Positions 1 through 8,540 of a stretch of DNA of 64,000 nt are shown piece after piece. The translations under genes were made by a program, and so were the position numbers. Origin of the DNA: Firmicutes bacterium HGW-Firmicutes-1 (GTDB lineage: Bacteria > Bacillota > Clostridia > Lachnospirales > Vallitaleaceae); NCBI GenBank assembly GCA_002841625.1, contig PHAG01000001.1, positions 186,001-250,000 on the forward strand, read 5' to 3'. Every line of letters starts with the position of its first letter. Position 1 is the first letter of the stretch. The notes below the pieces were generated by a model that did no database searches, was not told the origin of the DNA, and was given only the letters and a program-made list of their open reading frames with translations.

Positions 1-543
1 TCTTTCTGCCTCTTTATTGTTTAAACTCGAGGTTGGTTCATCTAATACAATAATTTTATTCTCAAGACTAATTGCTCTCAATATCTCTACCATTTGTTGT
101 TCAGCTACTGTTAATGAATCCATTTTACTACTTGGATTCAAGTTTAATTTCAAGATATCCTGACACCTATTCGTCTCCATGTACAATCTCTTTTTATCTA
201 TTCCTCCAAATCTATTTCTAAAGTTACAATCAGGAAAGATATTTTCAGCTACAGACATATTTTCAAAAATTGCCAGTTCTTGATGAACCATAGATATACC
301 AAGTTTATGTGCATGTTTGGGAGAGAAAAACGCAATTTTTTCGCCCTCAAGGTATATATTCCCACTATCAGGTGCTTGTTCACCTGCAATAATCCTCATC
401 AAAGTACTTTTTCCAGCACCATTTTCTCCGAGTACGGTATGGATTTCACCTTTTCTAATATCAAAAGAAACACCTCTTAAAGCTTGAACAACCTCATAAT
501 TTTTACAAACATTTTCAATCACTAAAAAATTATTATTTGTCAT
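1..543 (-). CDS. Sugar ABC transporter ATP-binding protein (RbsA/MglA type), partial
   Basis: N-terminal 181 codons of a ribose/galactose-type import ATPase; the gene runs off the left edge of the window. The ATG is at 543. Visible motifs are Walker A GENGAGKST (about residues 39-47), a Q-loop in MVHQELAIFENMSVAENIF, a degenerate signature LTVAEQQMVEI and Walker B IIVLDEPTSSL. Family members carry two fused ATPase domains of about 500 residues, so roughly two thirds should lie outside. It follows a binding-protein gene (641-1726) on the same strand and probably energises uptake of that protein's ligand. The ligand is unknown. Confidence 0.93.
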   Translation of the reverse strand, partial: MTNNNFLVIENVCKNYEVVQALRGVSFDIRKGEIHTVLGENGAGKSTLMRIIAGEQAPDSGNIYLEGEKIAFFSPKHAHKLGISMVHQELAIFENMSVAENIFPDCNFRNRFGGIDKKRLYMETNRCQDILKLNLNPSSKMDSLTVAEQQMVEILRAISLENKIIVLDEPTSSLNNKEAER

Positions 544-598
544 TATTTATCCACCTATTATCCTTTTCATTGAATTAAAGATAAAAAGAAAATGAAAA

Positions 599-624
599 GA
601 AGGCTGAACACTCCTACAGCCTTC
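599..624 (-). terminator. Stem-loop between binding-protein and ATPase genes
   Basis: GAAGGCTG (599-606) pairs with CAGCCTTC (617-624) around a 10-nt loop, and on the minus strand it is followed by a T-rich tract. It lies after the binding-protein stop and before the ATPase start. It probably acts as a partial terminator or an mRNA 3'-end stabiliser that keeps the binding protein in excess. A similar arrangement occurs at 52802-52836 in the second sugar ABC operon. Confidence 0.6.
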
Positions 625-640
625 TTGATTTTATTACTCT

Positions 641-1726
641 CTAATTGTAAAGCTCTTTTCCTTTAGGAAATTCTGGAAGATTCTCATATAAAAACTCTTC
701 TACATTCTGTTGATTTATAACTACCGTATGTTCATATATCGTTTCTGGCACAATGTTAATTCCAGCCGCTTTATTGTCTCTTGAAACCGGTACATTTGAT
801 AATCCAATTGTTTGATCGTTATATGCTTCTAATAGTAAAATTGCCATATAAGAGTCAGTAGCTGTCTTGTTGATAATTGTTGATCTAATCAATCCTTTTT
901 GGATATATTCAATTGTTCCAACTTCTCTATCATGAACGACTACTGCTACATTTTTCGGATCTATCTTAAGTTCTTCCATTGCAATACCGATACCTGTTCC
1001 TGAACTTGAATCAAGTCCTACAATTGCTGTTAAATCTTCATAATTGTTAAATGCTGACTTTGCAGCTTCTATAGCAGTTTCTGTATTTGCTTTGTCATCT
1101 ACCTTACTTAATAATTCCCATTTAGTCCCTTTTAAGCCATCCATCAAACCTCTAAATTTATCATCCGTGTTTGACGCACCCCAATTTCCTAAAGCCACTA
1201 ACTTACCTGTATCACCTGCTTGATTAATGAGTTCCTTTGCAGTATCAATCCCACATTGATAATTATCTAATCCTATGTATGTCATTACACCTGAATCTGG
1301 TACATTTGACGTAGTTGCAATAACTGGAATTCCATCAGCCATAGCTCTTTGAATAGCTGGTACTTGAGCAGAATCCCACAGCATTGTTATAATTCCATCA
1401 GGTTTTTTAGCAATTGCTTGTTCCATTGCTTCAGAAGTAGCTTTGCTATCGAACCCATCAGGTCCCATTCTTACTATTTCCACATCAAACATTTCTGCAG
1501 CATATTCAAATCCCTTATGTGCATCAATTAAATAAGGATGACCTTGAAAACCAGCTACAAAGTAATAAACTCTTTTTTCTTTCACTGCTGTAGAATCCCC
1601 CGCCTTTGAATCCGATGAAGTCACTGCAGTTTCTTTGTCGTTTTTACACCCTGTAAAGGTTAGTGAAAAGAATACAACTAATAACGTAAATGCGATCATT
1701 TTTTGAAATAAATTTGATTTTTTCAT
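641..1726 (-). CDS. Sugar ABC transporter substrate-binding lipoprotein (periplasmic-binding-protein type 1)
   Basis: A 361-residue secreted lipoprotein. The N-terminus has a Lys-containing start, a hydrophobic stretch and the lipobox-like LTFTGC (Cys about residue 27), followed by a low-complexity Ser/Thr linker. The mature part matches the RbsB-like fold: YYFVAGFQGHPYL opening, KPDGIITMLWD, GIPVIATTSNVP and YIGLDNYQCGIDTAKEL. It should capture a sugar outside the membrane and deliver it to the transporter whose ATPase follows at 543. An AAGGAGG site precedes the ATG. No residue identifies the sugar; an SDR gene lies directly upstream in the same direction. Confidence 0.9.
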   Translation of the reverse strand: MKKSNLFQKMIAFTLLVVFFSLTFTGCKNDKETAVTSSDSKAGDSTAVKEKRVYYFVAGFQGHPYLIDAHKGFEYAAEMFDVEIVRMGPDGFDSKATSEAMEQAIAKKPDGIITMLWDSAQVPAIQRAMADGIPVIATTSNVPDSGVMTYIGLDNYQCGIDTAKELINQAGDTGKLVALGNWGASNTDDKFRGLMDGLKGTKWELLSKVDDKANTETAIEAAKSAFNNYEDLTAIVGLDSSSGTGIGIAMEELKIDPKNVAVVVHDREVGTIEYIQKGLIRSTIINKTATDSYMAILLLEAYNDQTIGLSNVPVSRDNKAAGINIVPETIYEHTVVINQQNVEEFLYENLPEFPKGKELYN

Positions 1727-1816
1727 TTCTTCCTCCTTAAATTTTTTAATCTATCAAAACATATAGTTTTATATGATTTGACTGGTTTCATTTTCCTTAC
1801 CTTATTCAATGATGCA

Positions 1817-2614
1817 CTAAATATGTTTAATAATACCTGCATCCATTAAGATATTACTTCCGTTGATTCCATCATTAGCAGCTGTAAAAATAACAGTCAT
1901 TGCAACTTCTTCCGGAGTTAAAAATCTTTGAAGTAATGATGGTGAATCAGTCCCATTCGCAAAATATTCTACTTTTGCTTCTTCTAAAGTCAAACCATCT
2001 CTTTTCGCAATTGTTTCAAGATAATCTTTTACCCCAGGCGTCATCGTTGCTGATGGTAAAATACTGTTTACAGTAACCTTGGTTCCCTTAGTCATTTCCG
2101 CTAATGACTTAGTTAATGATAAACCTGCCGCTTTAGAAGCTGAATAATGGGCCATATCCTTATTCGCTCTAATACCAGCTTCACTACCAATATTAATTAT
2201 TTTCCCAGAATTTCGTTTCAACATATTTGGTAGTAATAACCTTGCTAATCTTACGATACTAAGTACATTGACACTATATATATTCATCCAAATTTCATCT
2301 GTTAGCTCTGCGAAAGGAACAACCCCGTAGATTCCAACATTATTAACAAGAATATCAATATCACCGTCTTTGATAGATTCCATGTAAAGTAGCTCTGCTC
2401 CATCTAATGTTCCTACATCTGCTGCAATTCCTTTGACTACTGTTTGAGGATATTTTTTTTGCATTTCACTTACAGCTTTTTCTACCTTTTCTTTTGAACG
2501 ACTATTGATAATTACGTTTGATCCTTCTTTTAGAAAAGCCTCTACTATTGCAAGCCCAATACCATCTGTTGAACCAGTCACTACCACCTTTTTACCTTTT
2601 AGATCCGTTTCCAT
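1817..2614 (-). CDS. SDR family NAD(P)-dependent oxidoreductase
   Basis: A 265-residue classical short-chain dehydrogenase. The cofactor motif TGSTDGIG is at residues 13-20, NNVGIYG follows the fourth strand, and the catalytic YSASKAA (Tyr-x3-Lys) lies near residue 152 with an upstream Ser in INIGSEAG. It most likely interconverts an alcohol or polyol and its ketone. GGAGG precedes the ATG by 7 nt. It is the first gene after the promoter at 2719-2746 and runs toward the sugar ABC genes, so the two may share a substrate. The divergent neighbour is an HxlR regulator. Substrate unknown. Confidence 0.9.
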   Translation of the reverse strand: METDLKGKKVVVTGSTDGIGLAIVEAFLKEGSNVIINSRSKEKVEKAVSEMQKKYPQTVVKGIAADVGTLDGAELLYMESIKDGDIDILVNNVGIYGVVPFAELTDEIWMNIYSVNVLSIVRLARLLLPNMLKRNSGKIINIGSEAGIRANKDMAHYSASKAAGLSLTKSLAEMTKGTKVTVNSILPSATMTPGVKDYLETIAKRDGLTLEEAKVEYFANGTDSPSLLQRFLTPEEVAMTVIFTAANDGINGSNILMDAGIIKHI

Positions 2615-2718
2615 ATTACAACCTCCATTTGAATTCCAACTTATTTTTTTACTGAGTTGCTTTCTTGAAATTCTATTTTATATATGATACATAAAATAGT
2701 ATTTTATTCTATACCCTT

Positions 2719-2746
2719 ATTATATATTATACCTAACTTTAGTCAA
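2719..2746 (-). promoter_or_regulatory. Sigma-A-type promoter for the SDR/ABC operon
   Basis: On the minus strand TTGACT (2741-2746) is separated by 16 nt from TATAAT (2719-2724). It lies about 105 nt upstream of the SDR start and next to the inverted repeats at 2761-2785. Confidence 0.6.
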
Positions 2747-2760
2747 GTACTTACTTATTT

Positions 2761-2785
2761 GTTAGGTAACTAACCTTTAGGTTAG
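2761..2785. promoter_or_regulatory. Putative HxlR operator (overlapping inverted repeats)
   Basis: CTAACCT-TT-AGGTTAG (2770-2785) is a perfect 7-bp inverted repeat. It overlaps a second one, GTTAG (2761-2765) with CTAAC (2770-2774). A further CCTAAC half-site lies at 2732-2737 inside the SDR promoter. The position, between the divergent SDR and HxlR genes just upstream of the -35, suggests that the HxlR protein controls both. Confidence 0.55.
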
Positions 2786-2933
2786 AATTCTATTCAACAA
2801 TGTTTTTCAAAAACACCAAGTATTCTTTTATGTGAATCTTTAACATATTTATTTTCATCCTATTAATATTACGGTATACTGTGCTATAATTGCTATAACT
2901 GTAAACCATTGTCTCGTTAGGAAGGTGTAATAT

Positions 2934-3275
2934 ATGATTGAATATAATTCACATAAATATGTATGTCACTTAGATTTAGGTATTGATTTCATACGTGGCA
3001 AATGGAAAGCCGTCATTTTATGCCATTTAAATGATGGTCCAAAAAGATTTTTGGAACTTCAAAGAATAACTGTTGGTGTAAGTCAAAAGGTACTAAATGA
3101 GACATTAAAACAATTAGAGCAAGATGGGCTGATTAAAAAAATTATTTTCCCTGAAGTACCACCAAGAGTAGAATTTCAATTAACCAAAATGGGCAATGAC
3201 CTCTTCCCTATATTAGATTCACTTCAAAAATGGTCAGAAGCATATTTTTCACATATTAGCCATATTGCTAAATAA
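2934..3275 (+). CDS. HxlR family winged-helix transcriptional regulator
   Basis: A 113-residue protein of normal HxlR length. The hallmark is an early Cys (CHLDLGIDFIRGKWKAVILCHL), where FIRGKWK is the family signature, followed by the helix-turn-helix FLELQRITVGVSQKVLNETLKQLEQDGLI and the wing motif PPRVEFQLTKMG. Family members such as YodB and HypR use the N-terminal Cys as a redox or electrophile sensor; here Cys11 is in that position. It is divergent from the SDR gene with operator-like inverted repeats in between, so autoregulation and SDR control are likely. Confidence 0.93.
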   Translation: MIEYNSHKYVCHLDLGIDFIRGKWKAVILCHLNDGPKRFLELQRITVGVSQKVLNETLKQLEQDGLIKKIIFPEVPPRVEFQLTKMGNDLFPILDSLQKWSEAYFSHISHIAK

Positions 3276-3289
3276 TTTTTAATCAATAT

Positions 3290-3324
3290 AAAAGAGCCAT
3301 TTCAAATAATGATTTGGCTCTTTT
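3290..3324. terminator. Bidirectional rho-independent terminator
   Basis: AAAAGAGCCA (3290-3299) pairs with TGGCTCTTTT (3315-3324), with A/T tracts on both sides. It separates the convergent HxlR gene and the seven-gene operon that ends at 3344. Confidence 0.85.
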
Positions 3325-3343
3325 ACAATAATTGATTCTTAAT

Positions 3344-4300
3344 CTATCCTCTCATTTCATATGCAATCTTCTCACAATGTTTGAGAATATCTCCAGTAAT
3401 ATTAACATCAAACACTTCAGCAATTACTTGTGTCCATCCATGAATAAAGTAAATCCATCCATCTTCAACATACAATTGCTTTTGCGCATTCTGTTTCTGA
3501 GCTTGATACATAAAAATTAAATCACCACGATAATTTAACTCCCAAACTAAACTATGATGAGGAAAAACAACTTGATCACTTAGAGGTGATCCCGGTCTAT
3601 CTTTGCCCAATCCTGTGGCATTAATAACCAATGAATAAGGTTTGATTCGACTTAGTAATCTATCATTGTCTTCCGGAGTAACCCCTTGTACAAATTCAAA
3701 AACCACTTTATCATGAATACCTTTAAGCTTTTCTTCTGCCTCTTTTAGTCTTGGAAGGCTTCTGTTTGCAATAACTATTTTCGTTGGAACATCATCCCCA
3801 AATTTTGCTTGAGTTAAATGTGAACTTATAGCCAAAGCACTACCACCAGCACCCATTATGAAAACCTCTCCATTATTTTTAGACCAAAATCCTTTGGGTA
3901 TAAATGCTTCCAATGCTAATCCACTGGAAATTGGATCTTTTGCATGTCCACGTAGTTGGTCACCTCTTTTAGAAATACAAGACAACTCTCTAAACCTTAT
4001 TGCATGAGAATCGAGATAATCAAACATATCTTCACATGCTTCAAATAAATCCAGTTTATGCGTTGTTACCAAAGCTCCTAATGATAACTCATCATTTTTA
4101 ATGAAACTTACTACATGACGGTAGTCTTCTTTCTCTGCATGAATATCAATATCTATGCCTTTAATGATTGCATTATTTAATCCTAAGGCTTCTTTTGCCC
4201 ATCTTGGAAAAACTGTCATAATCGAAGACTTCAATGTTGTTACACCAATAAAATAAAACGTTGGTTGTGTTGCTTTTGCTGGTAAAATTACACTCATCAT
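3344..4300 (-). CDS. Shikimate-dehydrogenase-like NAD(P)-dependent protein (AroE fold)
   Basis: A 318-residue protein, longer than typical AroE (about 270-285). The substrate-domain motif GVTTLKSS (19-26) sits where AroE has GxPxxHS. The catalytic Lys is in LVTTHKLD (Lys82) and the catalytic Asp in GHAKD (Asp122). The NAD(P)-binding VFIMGAGGSALAIS follows. Both catalytic residues are kept, but the substrate loop differs from true AroE. As the last gene of a sugar-acid operon it probably oxidises or reduces another polyhydroxy acid rather than shikimate. The start overlaps the upstream stop as TAATG, and the ribosome site lies in the upstream gene's final codons. Confidence 0.75.
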   Translation of the reverse strand: MMSVILPAKATQPTFYFIGVTTLKSSIMTVFPRWAKEALGLNNAIIKGIDIDIHAEKEDYRHVVSFIKNDELSLGALVTTHKLDLFEACEDMFDYLDSHAIRFRELSCISKRGDQLRGHAKDPISSGLALEAFIPKGFWSKNNGEVFIMGAGGSALAISSHLTQAKFGDDVPTKIVIANRSLPRLKEAEEKLKGIHDKVVFEFVQGVTPEDNDRLLSRIKPYSLVINATGLGKDRPGSPLSDQVVFPHHSLVWELNYRGDLIFMYQAQKQNAQKQLYVEDGWIYFIHGWTQVIAEVFDVNITGDILKHCEKIAYEMRG

Positions 4301-5262
4301 TATTCTCCTTCTGATTTAATACTTAGTGCATTTTGTGGATTGTATCTTACAAATTGTTTTATTGTTTCTTCATTTATCCCATTCTCTTTTAAAATATCAC
4401 TGAATTCTAACAGTATAAAGCTTAGTCCAACCTTGCCACCATACGACTTCATTCTAGCTCTGGTAGTATCAAGCCCTAGCAATATCTGTTTGTCATAGCC
4501 TAATTCACATAAATCTCCCAACCATTTAGCTTCTGCTTCATTGCTGTGATACTTATAGCGTGCAATTGTATCACATTGTAGATAAACACCTTGCTTTAAG
4601 GCATTGATTGCATATTGCTTATGATCAATACAGCGATCCATATGTGCTAATATGATATGATTTGCTTTTACACCACAGTCTTTTAAATAGGAAATCAATT
4701 CATCTGCTGTTTCTGCGTTTTCAATATGACATTGGATTGGGGTACCTGTTTTAATGGAAACTTCTGCTGCCGCAGATAATAGTTTCTCATACCTGCTATC
4801 TATTCCCTTTTCATCAATAGCCGTCTTAATCATTCCTGCTCTACTTGTAGTTTGAAGTGATGAAAACTCAACTTCAGAATTTTCATACATACCCGTATTG
4901 ATTTCACTTAACATTAACTCAGCAAAACCGCTTTTTGATATATTATGTATCCAATGATTCTTTCCATAGAAAATCAATTTATGAAAGCCTGTTGATGCAA
5001 TGATATGAACACCTGTCGCTTGAGAAAGCCTTTCCAGTTTCTTACTATCTCTACCACATCCTACCGGTTGTGCATCAACAATCCAGTTTCCTCCATTATT
5101 ATGATAATCTCTTACTTCTTCATAGGTTTTATCATAACTATCAATACATAATAGAGGGTTAATCAACTTAGATTGTCTACTAAGGATAAATAAATGTTCA
5201 TGGCATTGGCAATAATCAAGGCAATTAGCTTCCAGATCACCTAATACAGTTCGTATAATCAT
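4300..5262 (-). CDS. Phosphotriesterase-family metal-dependent hydrolase (probable sugar lactonase)
   Basis: A 320-residue TIM-barrel amidohydrolase. Metal ligands are visible in order: His21/His23 in CHEHL, a candidate bridging Lys in GMIKTAID, His in IQCHIEN, His in ILAHMDR and Asp in LLGLDTTR. Characterised relatives in Firmicutes hydrolyse (phosphorylated) sugar lactones rather than phosphotriesters, which fits the neighbours: dehydrogenases that could make a lactone and an aldolase that could cleave the resulting acid. The start overlaps the aldolase stop by 4 nt (ATGA) and the stop overlaps the next start, so translation is probably coupled. Exact substrate unknown. Confidence 0.82.
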   Translation of the reverse strand: MIIRTVLGDLEANCLDYCQCHEHLFILSRQSKLINPLLCIDSYDKTYEEVRDYHNNGGNWIVDAQPVGCGRDSKKLERLSQATGVHIIASTGFHKLIFYGKNHWIHNISKSGFAELMLSEINTGMYENSEVEFSSLQTTSRAGMIKTAIDEKGIDSRYEKLLSAAAEVSIKTGTPIQCHIENAETADELISYLKDCGVKANHIILAHMDRCIDHKQYAINALKQGVYLQCDTIARYKYHSNEAEAKWLGDLCELGYDKQILLGLDTTRARMKSYGGKVGLSFILLEFSDILKENGINEETIKQFVRYNPQNALSIKSEGE

Positions 5263-5915
5263 TTCAACTTTAAAGCTCCTCTTGCTTCTTTTATCCTTTC
5301 AATAAATAGCTTAGCCGTCTTAGTAATCTCTTCATAATTTCCTGTTTTTGCTCCAGCTGTTAAACTACTTCCTGCACCACATGCTACTACGCCTGCTTCT
5401 ATCCAATCTTTAATATTATCTACTTCAACACCACCCGTTGGCATCATTTTAACCTGCGGCATTGGTCCTTTTACGGATTTTATAAATTGCACACCAAGAA
5501 TATCCCCAGGAAATGCTTTAATAATATCTGCTCCATATTCCATCGCTTCAACAATTTCTTTCATCGTCATACATCCTGGCATATATGGAACTCTATATCT
5601 ATTACATAATTTGGCAGTCTCTTTATTAAAACTTGAGCTAACGATATATTGGGCACCACTTAAAATAGCAATTCTTGCAGTTTCAGGATCCAATACTGTG
5701 CCAGCACCTAAAATAATTTCATCTTCCGTATAGGTTTTAGAAAGTTCAGCAATAATTTCACTAGCTCCTGGAACTGTGTAAGTGATTTCTATTGCAGCCA
5801 CACCACCATCTATACAAGCTTTTGTAATTTTTTTAGCTTGATCTGCGGAGTCCGCTCTTACTACCGCTACCAATCCTACTTCTGAAATTCTTTGAATAAC
5901 TCTTTCCTTATCCAT
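5259..5915 (-). CDS. KHG/KDPG-type 2-keto-3-deoxy-acid aldolase
   Basis: A 218-residue class I aldolase of the Eda family. The general-acid Glu is in AIEITY (Glu43) and the Schiff-base Lys in DIIKAFPGD (Lys133). GAGTVLDP and MPTGGV phosphate-binding motifs are also present. The family cleaves 2-keto-3-deoxy-6-phosphogluconate or 4-hydroxy-2-oxoglutarate to pyruvate plus an aldehyde. In this operon it probably cleaves a 2-keto-3-deoxy (phospho) sugar acid. No sugar-acid dehydratase of a known family is obvious in the operon, so the step that forms the 2-keto-3-deoxy acid is unassigned. Confidence 0.93.
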   Translation of the reverse strand: MDKERVIQRISEVGLVAVVRADSADQAKKITKACIDGGVAAIEITYTVPGASEIIAELSKTYTEDEIILGAGTVLDPETARIAILSGAQYIVSSSFNKETAKLCNRYRVPYMPGCMTMKEIVEAMEYGADIIKAFPGDILGVQFIKSVKGPMPQVKMMPTGGVEVDNIKDWIEAGVVACGAGSSLTAGAKTGNYEEITKTAKLFIERIKEARGALKLK

Positions 5916-5924
5916 TTTCTCTCC

Positions 5925-6851
5925 TTAAGCTAATGCTTTAATCAAGTTTTGCGCAGCCATCAAGCTCATATTATCAATAGCTTCATTTGAAGAAGCTGCA
6001 CAATGTGCTCCAACTATCAAATTATCAAGTTCCATTAACATTAGATTCTTTGGTGGTTCCGTTTCAAATACATCCACACCTGCTGCCATGATTTTATGAT
6101 TTTTCAAAGCATCGTAAAGCGCATCTTCATTTACAATACCTCCACGTGCAGTATTAACAAGGATAGTTGTTTTTTTCATCATTTCAAATTCTTTATAATC
6201 AATCATATGATGTGTATCCTCATTAAGCGGTAAATGTATGGATATAAAATCTGCAGTTTTATATATAGTCTCTAAATCTGTATACTTCACATGATTCGCT
6301 TTCGCATAATCATCATCTTTAAATAAATCAAAAGCCAAGACATTCATATCAAAACCCAACGCTCTTTTTGCAACACCTTTACCAATTGCACCAAGTCCTA
6401 TGATTCCAATGATTTTATTGTTCATCTCAGAGGTCTTTATTTTTTTCCAATTACCCTTTCTGCACTCTTTATCAATAAAGGTAATCTTTCTTGTCAAATC
6501 TAGCATTAAACCAAATGCATAATCTGCAACTGCATCAGAGTTTGCTCCAACAGTCCTTAAAACTGGTATATCCAGCTGCTTGGCATAATCAATATCAATG
6601 TTATCTAATCCCACACCATATCTTGATATGACTTTCAGCTTTTCTGCAGCTTGAATAATCTCTTTGTCAAATGGGTCAACACCAAGAATAACACCATCTA
6701 CATCTTTGATTAATTCTTTCATTTCTTCTTTTGACATAATTCTATCATAAGGATTATTTAACAATTCATAGCCCTTATCAAGAAGCATTTGCCTTGCTAC
6801 TTCACTGCTCTGGCTAAAAGAGCGAGGTGTTATCAGTATTTTATACGCCAT
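5925..6851 (-). CDS. D-2-hydroxyacid dehydrogenase (SerA-like, catalytic domain only)
   Basis: A 308-residue NAD-dependent dehydrogenase. The Rossmann motif is IIGLGAIGKG, the catalytic Arg lies in VNTARGG (with SRYGVGLDNID also conserved), Glu in VFETEPP and His in GAHCAASS. There is no C-terminal ACT domain, so it is shorter than biosynthetic SerA. It probably reduces a 2-keto sugar acid or oxidises the hydroxy acid. AAGGAG lies 8 nt before the ATG. It sits in the middle of the seven-gene operon between cupin isomerase and aldolase. Confidence 0.88.
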   Translation of the reverse strand: MAYKILITPRSFSQSSEVARQMLLDKGYELLNNPYDRIMSKEEMKELIKDVDGVILGVDPFDKEIIQAAEKLKVISRYGVGLDNIDIDYAKQLDIPVLRTVGANSDAVADYAFGLMLDLTRKITFIDKECRKGNWKKIKTSEMNNKIIGIIGLGAIGKGVAKRALGFDMNVLAFDLFKDDDYAKANHVKYTDLETIYKTADFISIHLPLNEDTHHMIDYKEFEMMKKTTILVNTARGGIVNEDALYDALKNHKIMAAGVDVFETEPPKNLMLMELDNLIVGAHCAASSNEAIDNMSLMAAQNLIKALA

Positions 6852-6866
6852 AATAACGCTCCTTTA

Positions 6867-7433
6867 CTATGCTTTCCACTTAGGATTATCTATGATTTCA
6901 GGTTTACCATCTTTTTCAACAATGAGCTTTCTAAAGCCTTTTGACTCAATTGTTCCATAATCATGACCCGCATCAGCTCTAAAACAAAAAAATGTAACCA
7001 ATGGTGTTTTTCCTGAATTAATGCTTCTATGTGCCCATCTTGCTGGAACATACACTGCTTTACCAGCTTCTAATTTGTCTGCCTGCCATTCACCCTCAGG
7101 TGTTTCCATAAGCATATATCCTTCACCACTAATACAGTAATATACCTCTGCAGTTTCTAGAATTGTGTGAAAGTGACCTTTGGTCATAAAGTATTCATTG
7201 CCTACTTTACCCGGATATGTAATACTTGTTCCATATAATAGATCTTCTTTTACTTCCTCAAAGCCCATTTCGGTAAAGTCATAAATCTTCGGATCTTTAT
7301 CTTTCAAAATATTCTCAAAGGCCTTTTCATCCGCAAACATACCCTTCATGTTTGATAAGTACCTTTCTGTTACCTTTTCATTCGTACCTCCTGTCTTTAA
7401 ATCAAAACTTGAAACAAATGGTTTTTTAATCAT
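6867..7433 (-). CDS. Cupin-type glucose-6-phosphate isomerase (archaeal type)
   Basis: A single-domain cupin of 188 residues from the ATG at 7433, chosen because AGGAGG ends immediately before an in-frame ATG at 7442 but sits 9 nt before this one. The metal site shows in TKGHFHT and AEVYYCISGEG (HxH...E) and in PARWAHRSIN (final His), as in the cupin PGI family. It interconverts aldose and ketose phosphates, canonically glucose-6-P and fructose-6-P. Inside a catabolic operon it may isomerise another sugar phosphate. It is unrelated in fold to bacterial Pgi. Confidence 0.88.
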   Translation of the reverse strand: MIKKPFVSSFDLKTGGTNEKVTERYLSNMKGMFADEKAFENILKDKDPKIYDFTEMGFEEVKEDLLYGTSITYPGKVGNEYFMTKGHFHTILETAEVYYCISGEGYMLMETPEGEWQADKLEAGKAVYVPARWAHRSINSGKTPLVTFFCFRADAGHDYGTIESKGFRKLIVEKDGKPEIIDNPKWKA

Positions 7434-7458
7434 TGCTTTCATCCTCCTATAAAATAAT

Positions 7459-8514
7459 TTAATTGTTCACGAAAATAATCTTATTAAATTCTATTGCCCT
7501 CTCGCCGAGTTTTTCAAATACCTTTGGGGCCTCTGATAAGTTGAATTTATGAGTTATTAGTTGACTAACCTTTAGTTTTCCTGCAGAAATATAATCTAAT
7601 GTAGCTCTCCATTCAACTCCTGGAAAAGGCGCTGAATAGCTATTCCAGGATCCGAACACTTGAACTTCACCTCTTACAATTCTTTCAAAGGTTTTAGGAG
7701 GTAGTACAATATCTTTATGTGCTGTTCCAAGAAATAAAATACGACCTAAATCCCTAGTAGTTCTAAAAGCCTGCTCTTGCGTAATATTCGACCCTGCTGT
7801 TTCAATCGTTACATTTGCACCTTTTCCAGTAGTAATTTCTTTAATAGCTTCTACTGGATCACCTAAGAGTGAATTGATACAAATGTCTGCACCAATCGCA
7901 ATCGCTTCCTCGAGCTTTTTATCTAAGATATCCACGGCAATAACCTTTGTCGCTCCCATTATTTTAGAGAATTGAATCGCAAGTTGACCTATTGGCCCGC
8001 AACCTAATACAACAACCGTATCACCTGGGTTTATTTTTACATTAATCATGCCGTGAAGCGTTACTGCTGCGGGCTCTACCAATGCGCCTTCTTCCGTTGA
8101 TACATTGTAAGGCAATTTAAGAATATTCTTCTCTGGAGCAACAACATATTCTGCAAACGCTCCATCTCTCCTAGAGCCGATAAAATCATAGCTTTCGCAT
8201 TGACCATAATGCCCTTTCACACAAGCTTCACAAACCATACAAGGTAGCATTGGAGCTACAACTACTTTATCACCAAGTTTAATCTCTTTTACACCTTCTC
8301 CTACTGATTCAACCGTTCCACTGAACTCATGACCCGGTATGGTTGGAAAAGTATATGTACCTGTATGAAGTACTCTGCTAATATCTGATCCACATATACC
8401 TACTTCGTGGACTTTAATAAGCACATCATCACTGTTTTTCACTTCTGGTTTTTCTACTTCTTCATATCTCAAGTCACCTGGTGCATAGAGCACTGCTGCT
8501 TTCATTTTGGACAT
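7459..8514 (-). CDS. Zinc-dependent alcohol dehydrogenase (sorbitol/galactitol-phosphate dehydrogenase type)
   Basis: A 351-residue medium-chain dehydrogenase. Catalytic-zinc ligands are GICGSD, GHEFSG and the following Glu. The structural-zinc Cys cluster CMVCEACVKGHYGQC and the NAD site VVLGCGPIGQLA are present. The layout resembles galactitol-1-phosphate 5-dehydrogenase. An in-frame GTG at 8523 exists, but GAGGTG (the ribosome site) overlaps it, so the ATG at 8514 is preferred. The second of two paralogous dehydrogenases in the operon; together they could oxidise two positions of one polyol or sugar. Confidence 0.9.
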   Translation of the reverse strand: MSKMKAAVLYAPGDLRYEEVEKPEVKNSDDVLIKVHEVGICGSDISRVLHTGTYTFPTIPGHEFSGTVESVGEGVKEIKLGDKVVVAPMLPCMVCEACVKGHYGQCESYDFIGSRRDGAFAEYVVAPEKNILKLPYNVSTEEGALVEPAAVTLHGMINVKINPGDTVVVLGCGPIGQLAIQFSKIMGATKVIAVDILDKKLEEAIAIGADICINSLLGDPVEAIKEITTGKGANVTIETAGSNITQEQAFRTTRDLGRILFLGTAHKDIVLPPKTFERIVRGEVQVFGSWNSYSAPFPGVEWRATLDYISAGKLKVSQLITHKFNLSEAPKVFEKLGERAIEFNKIIFVNN

Positions 8515-8540
8515 ATTTTTCACCTCAAATATCTTTATGA

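Noticed and set aside
3344-4300. Biosynthetic shikimate dehydrogenase
   Set aside because: No other aromatic-amino-acid genes, altered substrate motif and coupling to a catabolic lactonase argue against it, although the fold is the same.
4300-5262. True phosphotriesterase (organophosphate hydrolase)
   Set aside because: Operon context of sugar-acid enzymes favours a lactonase; nothing specific for organophosphates is visible.
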